Below are positions 1 through 5,267 of a stretch of DNA of 9,307 nucleotides, in pieces (position 1 is the first letter of the stretch; each line of letters starts with the position of its first letter). Below the pieces are notes generated by a model. The model had not been told where the DNA came from, did no database searches, and saw only the letters and a program-made list of their open reading frames with translations. A program made the position numbers and the translations under genes. The DNA is taken from the NCBI GenBank assembly GCA_963578605.1, contig CAUZEA010000164.1:1-9307 (forward strand). The letters are read 5' to 3'. Source of the DNA: JAKVCB01 sp963578605 (GTDB taxonomy: Bacteria > Planctomycetota > Planctomycetia > Pirellulales > Lacipirellulaceae).

Positions 1-329
1 AAGAAAGACACAAACGGCTCGTATGGGACTTCTGCATGTTGAGCAATGATGTCGACTTTCTCGCTTTCCAGATTCCAGTCGTAAAGCAGCTTGTTGTCAC
101 GCTCAAAGCGTTCGTCCAAGTACTCTGCGTTAGTTGTGCTGGTGATGACGAAATCGCAATTCCGCTTGCAGAGAAAGCAGAGGAATTGCGCTGCCAAGGC
201 CCGAGTTTGCTCCAAATCACCTTCCGCGGAAGCCGAGGCAATGTTCCAGATACTGACGAAACCATCCTCATCCAGATCGGTTGGGTTGGTTTTGACGTCT
301 ATCTCTGATGGTAATTCTACGGCTGTCAT
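1..329 (-). CDS. Unrecognised protein, N-terminal 109 residues (runs off left edge)
   Basis: A minus-strand frame opens with ATG at 329 and stays open for 109 codons to the window edge, so only the N-terminal part is visible. An AGGA sequence about 8 bases upstream of the ATG can serve as ribosome binding site. The protein is acidic, begins MTAVELPSEIDVKTNP, and contains a Cys-rich stretch (FLCFLCKRNC, about residues 50-59). It has no signal peptide and no clear membrane segment. Codon content and composition look coding, and the competing plus-strand frames in the same place are shadows. I do not recognise the family. It is downstream of, and codirectional with, a broken restriction-type gene and an IS3 remnant, so it may belong to the same accessory block, but the sequence does not show a function. 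Confidence 0.6.
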   Translation of the reverse strand, partial: MTAVELPSEIDVKTNPTDLDEDGFVSIWNIASASAEGDLEQTRALAAQFLCFLCKRNCDFVITSTTNAEYLDERFERDNKLLYDWNLESEKVDIIAQHAEVPYEPFVSF

Positions 330-442
330 GAAATGTCCTGGATGAAAATTCGGAGGTCGAAGGCCTACAGTTTAACGACCAGTCATGTTTCTAGAAATAC
401 GACTAAGCCAAAGAAAATAAGTCTTGAGGCTGGAAATCGAAG
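330..442. other. Short AT-rich intergenic stretch
   Basis: About 110 bases lie between the stop of a coding-looking tail (443-523) and the start of the partial gene at the left edge. A GTTAAAC match to the integron R' core consensus GTTRRRY lies on the minus strand at 376-370, about 40 bases upstream of the ATG. No partner half-site or convincing hairpin is visible near it, so it is probably a chance match. No strong promoter was recognised. Confidence 0.4.
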
Positions 443-523
443 CTATTTCTGATTTTTTCCGTTTCCCTTTTCCTGCTCAATTTCCCTTTGTCGCTCAGAA
501 AATCGCCGTCTCTGATCTTCGAC
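443..523 (-). pseudogene. C-terminal tail of a lost gene, fused to the broken IS3 end
   Basis: Starting where similarity to IS3 OrfB stops (about 520-530), a different minus-strand frame reads VEDQRRRFSERQREIEQEKG and ends in a TAG at 443-445. It is about 26 codons long, charged, and looks like the amphipathic C-terminal tail of a real protein. It could be the 3' end of the gene that the IS interrupted or deleted. It is too short to assign to a family, and 26 open codons can also occur by chance. Confidence 0.3.
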
Positions 524-735
524 GATCAATACGGTCTGCTCCAAATCGGGGACGCTGTCTGGCTAAGGATCGCATTTCACGAAGTAAACGTGGTTCATCA
601 TCTACCCTGCGCAACTGATATCGCTGAGTACTGCGAGGTTGATCGAGCACACGACACGCTCGACGCTCCGAAACCTTTTGTGGCCCCAAACGACGACGCA
701 CCTCGGTGGTCGTTCGTCGACGACGTTCGGGGCTT
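495..735 (-). pseudogene. IS3-family transposase OrfB, N-terminal fragment
   Basis: The -1 frame relative to OrfA reads SPERRRRTTTEVRRRLGPQK and continues with VSERRACRVLDQPRSTQRY and EPRLLREMRSLARQRPRFGA, which is the conserved N-terminal region of IS3-group OrfB upstream of the rve integrase domain. Family resemblance ends near 525, and the frame then reads a few unrelated codons to a TGA at 495. The DDE residues would lie further on and are absent. No independent start is needed, because the family makes OrfAB by frameshift at the heptamer in 740-746. The cause of truncation is probably a deletion that also removed the right end of the element. Confidence 0.8.
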
Positions 736-1012
736 ACCAGTTTCCCTGCGCGGCTTCCTTGGGGATCTCCATATCAAGAGCCTGCTCCGCCACCATCTTC
801 TTCAGCCGAGCATTCTCTTTTTGAAGGGCTTTCAGTTCCTGCGCCATCTCCGGCTGCATACCTCCATATTTCTGACGCGGGCGGTAATACGTCTGTTCGG
901 AAATCCCAAGCACCTTGCTAGCATCAGGAACTGTCTTCCCTTTACCAGGCTCGACATCCGCTCGGCGTAATTTCGCTATAATCTGATCCACCGTGTGTCG
1001 CGGCTGTGACAT
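734..1012 (-). CDS. IS3-family transposase OrfA (helix-turn-helix protein)
   Basis: This 92-residue protein has the typical OrfA layout. Residues 6-48 form the helix-turn-helix DNA-binding domain (HTVDQIIAKLR, then VLGISEQTYYR), followed by KYGGM and a leucine-zipper-like segment (ALQKENARLKKMVAEQ, about 63-78) used for oligomerisation. The length is normal for the family. The ATG at 1012 is preceded by AAAGGA at a good distance. One oddity is a Pro in the usual YRWR motif (YRPR), which suggests relaxed selection. In the intact element OrfA would be made alone or fused to OrfB by a -1 frameshift. Here OrfB is truncated, so only a DNA-binding fragment could be produced. Confidence 0.88.
   Translation of the reverse strand: MSQPRHTVDQIIAKLRRADVEPGKGKTVPDASKVLGISEQTYYRPRQKYGGMQPEMAQELKALQKENARLKKMVAEQALDMEIPKEAAQGNW
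740..746 (-). promoter_or_regulatory. -1 ribosomal frameshift slippery heptamer GGGAAAC
   Basis: On the minus strand the last OrfA codons read CAG GGA AAC TGG TAA. The heptamer G GGA AAC is in the exact X XXY YYZ phase for tandem slippage (GGA to GGG, AAC to AAA). It sits six bases before the OrfA stop, and the -1 frame entered is the frame that encodes OrfB. This is the expected mechanism for making OrfAB in IS3 elements. I did not identify a clear downstream stimulatory hairpin by eye. Confidence 0.65.
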
Positions 1013-1087
1013 CGCAAAGAATCCTTTCCCGGCCTCCGGCCGGACTGGATTCTCTCACTTAACCTGGAGCAAGTTTAGGGGAGGACG

Positions 1088-1300
1088 TCAGTCCCCCCTC
1101 TTACCTGTTCCTGTATAGTGAAGTACACCATCCAACCAACGATCTTCGTAGATTGAGTTGTAGTGATCCGAAACTAGAACAAGGCTATTAGTTTTGTGTG
1201 ATCGTCGCATCCCACCTTGTGTAGAGCATTTGAACTCATCACATAGTTGCTCATTAGAAATGGCCGCATTGATTTTAATTCTGGGTTTAAACATCACCAT
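1088..1300 (-). pseudogene. HNH/ScoMcrA-type restriction protein, N-terminal SRA-like fragment cut by IS3
   Basis: The 70 residues starting at ATG 1300 contain STQGGMRRSHKTNSLVLVSD followed by YEDRW and VLHYTGTGKRGD. This resembles the SRA-like domain of ScoMcrA-type HNH endonucleases, where the motif is normally followed by DQ and another 100-200 residues. Such proteins are type IV-like restriction enzymes or DNA-binding nucleases recognising modified DNA. Here the frame ends with TGA immediately after GKRGD, exactly where the IS3 remnant begins, so the HNH part is missing. The assignment rests on motif memory. The gene lies 34 bases downstream of an attC-like core site and in line with zinc-ribbon and nuclease genes, consistent with a defence or cassette-type region. 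Confidence 0.62.
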
Positions 1301-1333
1301 CTCGAAATAATGTCAACCTGTACTATCGCAAAC

Positions 1334-1340
1334 GTCTAAC
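1334..1340 (-). other. attC-like R' core half-site (GTTAGAC)
   Basis: On the minus strand GTTAGAC fits the integron recombination core GTTRRRY. It lies after the zinc-ribbon gene ending at 1407 and 34 bases before the HNH/SRA fragment start, which is where the R' end of an attC site would be in a cassette array. The inverse sequence occurs at 1961-1967. No matching R'' box with complementary L boxes is visible within the usual 60-140 bases, so this may be a degenerate site or chance. Confidence 0.25.
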
Positions 1341-1406
1341 GCCGCAGTCCTGGCCCTGGTGCGGGTTGCTGTGGAGCGTGGGGAGCGGTGAAATTCCGGA
1401 TACCAA

Positions 1407-1889
1407 TCATTTTACATCGACCGGTCCATTTACACCCCAACTGTCGACCGCGACTTCAATTGGGCTAAATACTCTCCAACTGTCGACCGCGGCATTAACT
1501 TCAATCTTGTTGTTGGTGACCTTAACCGGCAGTGATCGCCCATCCTTAGTAGGTGGCACTTTTGTATTAAGGTTGTTTACGGACACCAATATAGCTAGCT
1601 GTAAAACCACTGAGCAGGAAAGCAAAAAAATCAATGTTCGTCCTAACCACCGTGGCTCACTACGACGATTGCCGGCTGGCGGCGAACCTATCTTTCCCAA
1701 ATCTACACCAACATCTTGCGGCGACGATAATCCGATGGGTGGTTTTGGTGGCGTCGGAATTCCAACCGCCTGACTTCGGATAAGTTCGAAGCTATTGCCA
1801 CACTTTGAACACTTGACGATCCTGCCAGCTAACTCATCTTTAGCCTGCCCAGAGTGGCCACACTTTACGCATGTGAACGTTATAGCCAT
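1407..1889 (-). CDS. Zinc-ribbon single-pass membrane protein (MJ0042-like)
   Basis: A 160-residue protein. Residues 7-30 form an N-terminal zinc ribbon (CVKC, then CSKC) like those common at the start of planctomycete proteins. A Pro/Gly-rich linker (about 43-73) follows, then a basic patch and one membrane segment (about 85-104). The C-terminal tail contains a 13-residue tandem repeat starting AVDSW. At DNA level the repeat keeps a 16-base identity (1437-1452 and 1476-1491). The ribbon probably faces the cytoplasm with the beta-rich tail outside, following the positive-inside rule. GAGG lies about 7 bases before the ATG. It is on the same strand as another zinc-ribbon protein 72 bases upstream. 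The molecular role is unknown. Confidence 0.75.
   Translation of the reverse strand: MAITFTCVKCGHSGQAKDELAGRIVKCSKCGNSFELIRSQAVGIPTPPKPPIGLSSPQDVGVDLGKIGSPPAGNRRSEPRWLGRTLIFLLSCSVVLQLAILVSVNNLNTKVPPTKDGRSLPVKVTNNKIEVNAAVDSWRVFSPIEVAVDSWGVNGPVDVK
1437..1491. repeat. Tandem direct repeat (16-base core, 39-base period)
   Basis: CCAACTGTCGACCGCG occurs at 1437-1452 and again at 1476-1491. The 39-base period equals 13 codons and encodes the repeated AVDSW block in the C-terminal tail of the zinc-ribbon membrane protein. The high nucleotide identity suggests a recent duplication. Confidence 0.8.
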
Positions 1890-1960
1890 CTTGAATCCTC
1901 GATCAGTCGCAACCGGCAGGCAGTGAATGGCTAGATCTTTTCGGTGATAAGTATCGCTTT

Positions 1961-1967
1961 GTTAGAC
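1961..1967 (-). other. attC-like R'' core half-site (GTCTAAC) overlapping a stop codon
   Basis: On the minus strand GTCTAAC fits RYYYAAC, the R'' core of integron attC sites. It overlaps the TAA stop of the upstream zinc-ribbon gene, which is a typical position in gene cassettes. With the inverse core at 1334-1340 it flanks one zinc-ribbon gene, and the match extends to 8 bases (CGTCTAAC and GTTAGACG). The R' partner expected before 1889 is not clear; the nearest candidate is a poorly matching GTTGCGA. Confidence 0.25.
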
Positions 1968-2693
1968 GCCATGCCCGAATTCGGCTAGGAGTTTCTGCCC
2001 CATTGGTGAGTCCAGCGACAGCATAGTCGCTGAACCGCAGGAACGACACCTTTTGGATTTCGTCATATTACGCCAAATGGTGTAGATCAGTTCGCCGAGA
2101 AGGCAACAGAATATCCACAAGACGAGTTCAATGGCAAACTTTCCTTTTGTGACAATCTTGGGCTTGCCGATTGTGCCGCAGTTAGTACAGATTAGTTGAT
2201 CCCTGTGATATTCTTGCCTCCCCAACTTACCGTGGCCAGGTGAGGAATGCGAGAAGGGTTCGTCTTTTGCACGGGTCGGCGATTGTTGCGATATAGGGGC
2301 ACCGCATTCCAGACATGTCTGCGCCCGCGGTGAAACCATCCTACCGCAATCTGGGCACGCTATTAGATTGGTACTCGGCTTAGAATCGCGGCGCGTAATT
2401 GATTCTGCATTTGTCTCCTGGGTGGCGTTTTCGCTTGACTCTTTGGCTGCCTTTTCTGCGGCAGCAATCTTTTCTGCCTTTTTACGGGCGGCGGCATCGC
2501 GAGCAGCCTCCTGGCGTTTTGCTAATTCCGCTTTCTCAGCTTGGCCGGGCACTACATATTTGGTGTTGCAATTTGGACAAGTGTCCTTAAGTCCTATCTC
2601 ATCCAGAGGAGAGACCAACTTATCTTCGCACTTGAGGCAGCGGTACTTGACAACGAATTTTCCCGTCAGCGTCTTAGCGATTTTCGGTTTCAC
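1962..2693 (-). CDS. Membrane protein with three zinc ribbons and an alanine-rich coiled coil
   Basis: A 243-residue protein with three Cys4 ribbons. The first (C19, C22, C39, C42) is followed by an Ala/Glu/Lys-rich segment likely to form a coiled coil (about 52-90). The second is C113, C116, C127 and C130. The third pair (C169/C172 and C216/C219) brackets a hydrophobic segment (about 186-206) with the recurrent pattern CxxCG, G, ELVLW, GELIYTIWR, CxxCG, SPMGQKLL, a membrane zinc-ribbon domain known from many bacterial proteins of unknown function. The start is GTG at 2693 with AAGGGA upstream; an in-frame TAA just upstream excludes a longer form. It lies 47 bases downstream of the nuclease gene and is probably cotranscribed. 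Function unknown; membrane location is inferred. Confidence 0.78.
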   Translation of the reverse strand: MKPKIAKTLTGKFVVKYRCLKCEDKLVSPLDEIGLKDTCPNCNTKYVVPGQAEKAELAKRQEAARDAAARKKAEKIAAAEKAAKESSENATQETNAESITRRDSKPSTNLIACPDCGRMVSPRAQTCLECGAPISQQSPTRAKDEPFSHSSPGHGKLGRQEYHRDQLICTNCGTIGKPKIVTKGKFAIELVLWIFCCLLGELIYTIWRNMTKSKRCRSCGSATMLSLDSPMGQKLLAEFGHGV

Positions 2694-2740
2694 AGTCCAT
2701 TTCCCTTATCGAATTGCTCGCAAATGAAACCTTACCCCTC

Positions 2741-3343
2741 TCACCCACCACAGACTTTACAAGCAATCCCTTCAGTGGCCGTGCACGCACGGCCTTTCGA
2801 TTTCTCGTACCACTGGCAACTCTGGTTGTGTCGCTTGTTACTATTGGTGCTGAGCCAATAGCTCATCGCAGCCTTTGGCTGGTCATTCGATGAACTTCCC
2901 AAACCACCACTGTCTGAAGGGGGAACCGCAATACCTTTCGCCCGCGCCTTCTCCTCTTTACTGAGCCTACGCCAGTCCCAGGGTGGCATGGACTCAGGAT
3001 CGGCCCACAAGCCTCTCTTAGCCGTGCGAGCCTTCCGCTCAGCCTCAGCGAGATTTTGGTCATCAGAGTATTTGACATAGTGCCACGGGAGCCCTGCGGT
3101 GACGATAGCCTCATTGACCTCTGTGCTACCCTCTGTGATGTAGCCCAGCGTGCGCTTGTACCTATCCAGCCCAAGGTCTTTGACGTCGACCGTCTTGCCA
3201 AAGATCAGCTTTGAGACAAACCGCTTCGACTGCTTCCCAAACGGCTGGTCCATCTTTGGGGCATCAATACCAGACAGTCGCACTTTGACGGTCTGGTTGT
3301 CACGTAGCACCTTGACCGTGTCGCCGTCTGTGATCCCTATCAC
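2741..3343 (-). CDS. SNase-fold thermonuclease with C-terminal Cys/His domain; 5' end apparently lost
   Basis: Residues 2-115 match the staphylococcal nuclease (TNase) family: GITDGDTVKV, VRLSGIDAP, KTVDVKDLGLDRYKRTLGYI and a late AKRGLWA. The catalytic Arg pair is present (R22 in VRL, R64 in YKRTLG), but the Glu after IDAP is Lys (K30, codon AAG), so phosphodiesterase activity is doubtful. The C-terminus (about 163-200: YWL, H172, C176, C187, C195, C198) is the metal-binding tail often attached to bacterial SNases. The only start is GTG 3343 with no good ribosome site. In-frame codons upstream read ANSETKPAPTVFTGKV, which resembles the mature start of an exported SNase, before a TGA. I infer that the signal peptide was lost at a junction with GC-rich DNA near 3380. 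Confidence 0.82.
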   Translation of the reverse strand: MIGITDGDTVKVLRDNQTVKVRLSGIDAPKMDQPFGKQSKRFVSKLIFGKTVDVKDLGLDRYKRTLGYITEGSTEVNEAIVTAGLPWHYVKYSDDQNLAEAERKARTAKRGLWADPESMPPWDWRRLSKEEKARAKGIAVPPSDSGGLGSSSNDQPKAAMSYWLSTNSNKRHNQSCQWYEKSKGRACTATEGIACKVCGG

Positions 3344-3419
3344 CTTGCCAGTAAAGACCGTGGGTGCAGGTTTAGTTTCTGAGTTGGCTCAGCAGGGCCG
3401 TGGGGCGTCCGTGGCCCTC

Positions 3420-4070
3420 TCAGGACTCGTTGAAGAACGGATCCGAAATCGATGGATTGCGCAGCTTGGCGGCCGCGCCCGCGCCTGTCAGGGGAAGGCC
3501 CTCGGGTTCGATCAGCCCGAGCTGCACGAGCAGGTTGGCCTGATCCCAATGGATGTGCTCGTACGAGACCTTGCCGTCCTCGAAACCGACGATGACGACG
3601 AACGCGACCTCGGCGTACTTGCCGGTCGGCTTGACCCCCGGGAGCAAGTGATCCATCTCGGTCGTGTGGGTAAACGAGATAATCAGCTCGTCGACGAGCC
3701 GCTCCCGGCCATGGGTGCGTGAAATGGTCTCGAACTTCACGTCCGGCGGGAAGAACTGTCCGATGAGCCGGTTGGCATAGAACGTCCGAACACCGTCCGG
3801 CCCCTGCCCGCCGACCATCGTGGGCACGTTCACGAGGTGCGGGTTCGCGCTCATGGTGGCCATCGTACGGTCGAGGTCTCCGCCGAGTTCTGCGTCCATG
3901 TGTTCACCGAACGCGGCGTCCATCTCTTCGGTCTGGATCTGGTCGGTCATGTTCTCGTCCTCTTGTTGTTGACCGGTTGGCACCATCCCTGTGGCGCAAC
4001 CCACGGTTGCGGCAACAACGACAGTGGCGGCGGTTATCGCGCCGTCCTGGATGAACTCTCTCCGTTTCAC
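3420..4070 (-). CDS. Exported NTF2-like (SnoaL-like) protein with Tat/lipoprotein-like leader
   Basis: A 216-residue protein. The leader MKRREFIQDGAITAATVVVA has a twin-arginine motif (RREFI) followed by a hydrophobic segment and a lipobox-like TVGC, so export as a lipoprotein is likely. The body (about 50-190) has the NTF2-like pattern: HMDAELGGDLDRTMATM, NPHLVNVPTMVGG, GVRTFYANRLIGQFFPPD, ISFTHTTEMDHLLPG, then VAFVVIVGFEDGKVSYEHIHWD. Related sequences occur alone or fused to dienelactone hydrolase-like proteins. The substrate cannot be read from sequence. The start is GTG 4070, with a perfect AGGAGG seven bases upstream; the ATG inside that gap is out of frame. It seems to have its own promoter, and base use is typical of the GC-rich block. 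Confidence 0.8.
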   Translation of the reverse strand: MKRREFIQDGAITAATVVVAATVGCATGMVPTGQQQEDENMTDQIQTEEMDAAFGEHMDAELGGDLDRTMATMSANPHLVNVPTMVGGQGPDGVRTFYANRLIGQFFPPDVKFETISRTHGRERLVDELIISFTHTTEMDHLLPGVKPTGKYAEVAFVVIVGFEDGKVSYEHIHWDQANLLVQLGLIEPEGLPLTGAGAAAKLRNPSISDPFFNES

Positions 4071-4109
4071 AGCATCGCCTCCTGAGTTTCGCGTGCCTTG
4101 AGTCTACGG

Positions 4110-4139
4110 AGTATAGGCCCGCCGCTGGGAGCCCAGCGG
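4110..4139 (-). promoter_or_regulatory. Candidate promoter and operator of the NTF2-like gene
   Basis: On the minus strand a TATACT (-10-like, 4115-4110) lies 40 bases before the GTG start. Just upstream, at 4122-4139, is a perfect inverted repeat CCGCTGGG-AG-CCCAGCGG (written on the plus strand). It would cover the -35/spacer region, a classic operator position. No good -35 hexamer is visible, which fits an activator-dependent or weak promoter. The repeat could instead be a hairpin ending the upstream operon, but no T-run follows it. Confidence 0.35.
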
Positions 4140-4221
4140 GAATTGACATACCACCCCTACCCGGACATCGCGCCAGAACGCAGCTTATTACTGATAGCGG
4201 CAGCTTGTCCATATCGGCAGC

Positions 4222-4278
4222 CTACCCCGCCGGGGCCAACAGCGCCAGGATCAGAAGTGAACCCACGAAGATTCGCAT
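4222..4278 (-). pseudogene. Signal-peptide ORF stopped by in-frame TAG (broken gene start)
   Basis: Fourteen bases after the TIM-barrel-like gene, an AGAGGA ribosome site precedes ATG 4278. The ORF reads MRIFVGSLLILALLAPAG and then TAG. This is a textbook Sec signal peptide, cut at about the cleavage site. The same frame continues after the stop with AADMDKLPLS before it turns into sequence that overlaps the NTF2-like gene out of frame. The best reading is the start of an operon gene encoding a secreted protein that has acquired a nonsense codon and lost most of its body. A genuine 18-residue peptide is less likely. Confidence 0.55.
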
Positions 4279-4292
4279 GTCTTTATTCCTCT

Positions 4293-5228
4293 TCATCTCA
4301 CCAGCACCTTCGCCTCCAGGGCGCCGTCGAGCAGCGTGTATTGATCGCTCGGGGAGGGCGCGATCTCGACGATAATCTGGTAATACCCCTTCGCTTGCGG
4401 CGTCCAGGTAACCTTCCGCGTCGTACGCGCGAGAAACACGGTGTTATACCCGCCCGGATACACGGCATACGTGTTTCCGTTCACCTCCTGGAACTCGGGG
4501 CCCGGCTGACCCTGGGCTCCCTTAAATTCGAGATCGTGGAACCCGCAGCCGATCTTCTCAACCTCGATCTCCCCGATCGCCTGTTTCGTGCCTGCGCCCA
4601 GCCGCACCGCGTAGACTCTGGCCTTGACGTCCTTGGCGGTCATCCCGCCCAGGTTGTGCATCTCGGCCAGCACGTCCACCGCCTGACCGACCCGCGGCGA
4701 GTAGCTCGAGAATCTGATCGCCTGAATGTTGACCACCGGCTTGATGTAGTACTCCAGGCACAATCGGTCCTGGGTCTTTATCATTGTCCCGTACCGGCCA
4801 CCGTAGAACCCGATGCCGCGCATCTCGGGCGCCCGCTGCTTGATGTAGCGGACGAAACCCTCGAGCTCGGGCTCAATCGGCTCCTCGTGCGGGGCGTCCA
4901 CGCGGGTACCGAGCAGAATGAGGGCTGTATTCTGGCCCTGACCATAGTGGATCAGGTCCGTGTTGCGGGCCATCATGATCCGGTGGTCGATGTGTTCATC
5001 GATGCTGTGGCTGGCCATGTACCGGGTGAAGCAGGTCGGGTATGTCTCCAGCAGAGCCACGGACCCCGACGCCTTGTACATCGCCCCTTCTTCCCTGATC
5101 AGCGCCCCGCCGTTGGCCGGCATGATGATCATGTCCGGATTCTCCTTGCGCAGCCTGACCAGAGCCCGATGAATGCCTTTGAGCTTCTCGATGCCGTCCG
5201 GCGTCGGCCACTCGCCGAACTCATCCAT
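4293..5228 (-). CDS. Secreted TIM-barrel-like (glycoside hydrolase-like) protein, C-terminal part after in-frame TGA
   Basis: This frame is continuous with the gene half at 5265-5834; only a TGA and 12 sense codons (SAPIKEGYDGIF) separate the two. The first ATG is at 5228 (MDEFGEWPTPDG). An AAGGAGG lies 14 bases upstream, rather far for efficient restart. Residues 1-170 continue a TIM-barrel-like fold with an acidic DEFGEW at a strand end, then PDMIIMPANGG, ETYPTC and NTALILLGT. Residues about 190-311 look like a beta-sandwich (Ig/CARDB-like: VGQAVDVLAEMHNLGG, then KGYYQIIVEIAP). A role in carbohydrate processing is inferred from the fold and the neighbouring symporter. No closer family is assigned. 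It is probably the tail of a pseudogene. Confidence 0.65.
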   Translation of the reverse strand: MDEFGEWPTPDGIEKLKGIHRALVRLRKENPDMIIMPANGGALIREEGAMYKASGSVALLETYPTCFTRYMASHSIDEHIDHRIMMARNTDLIHYGQGQNTALILLGTRVDAPHEEPIEPELEGFVRYIKQRAPEMRGIGFYGGRYGTMIKTQDRLCLEYYIKPVVNIQAIRFSSYSPRVGQAVDVLAEMHNLGGMTAKDVKARVYAVRLGAGTKQAIGEIEVEKIGCGFHDLEFKGAQGQPGPEFQEVNGNTYAVYPGGYNTVFLARTTRKVTWTPQAKGYYQIIVEIAPSPSDQYTLLDGALEAKVLVR

Positions 5229-5251
5229 AAAGATCCCGTCATACCCCTCCT

Positions 5252-5267
5252 TGATCGGAGCCGATCA
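5252..5267. repeat. Perfect 16-base inverted repeat over the in-frame TGA
   Basis: On the minus strand the TGA codon is the first three bases of TGATCGG-CT-CCGATCA, a perfect 7+2+7 palindrome. The loop is too short for a large RNA hairpin, though five pairs with a four-base loop are possible. It lacks the size and apical loop of a bacterial SECIS element. Confidence 0.6.

Larger units (their letters stand above)
525..1090 (-). mobile_element. IS3-family insertion sequence remnant, 3' end deleted
   Basis: The left part of an IS3-family element lies on the minus strand. Its 5' end is probably at about 1090, where a TGACGTCCTCCCC sequence begins exactly at the point where an HNH/SRA-type reading frame is interrupted. 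It keeps a leader, intact orfA, the frameshift window and about the first 65 codons of orfB, which stop matching the family after RPRFGADRI near 525. The DDE catalytic domain and the right inverted repeat are gone, so the element cannot transpose on its own. The exact outer ends are inferred, because with the right end missing the terminal repeat cannot be verified. Confidence 0.8.

Noticed and set aside
36..345. Two plus-strand frames at the left edge
   Set aside because: Both overlap the longer minus-strand frame, which has a better ribosome site and a more protein-like composition.
488..970. A 160-codon plus-strand frame
   Set aside because: It is antisense to clearly recognisable IS3 orfA and orfB.
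1300..3343. Complete known defence system
   Set aside because: Only an N-terminal fragment of a restriction-type protein is present. The SNase and zinc-ribbon proteins do not match any complete known system that I can recognise.
3380..3419. Terminator after the NTF2-like gene
   Set aside because: A GGGCC/GGCCC pairing exists, but the stem is only five bases and no T-run follows.
3904..4212. A 102-codon minus-strand frame starting MDKLPLS
   Set aside because: Only its first codons continue the signal-peptide ORF. The rest overlaps the NTF2-like gene out of frame and is Arg/Cys-rich without motifs.
5229..5267. Selenocysteine at the in-frame TGA
   Set aside because: The following bases lack a SECIS-like stem and apical loop of bacterial type, and the position is not in a redox motif. 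A nonsense mutation is simpler.
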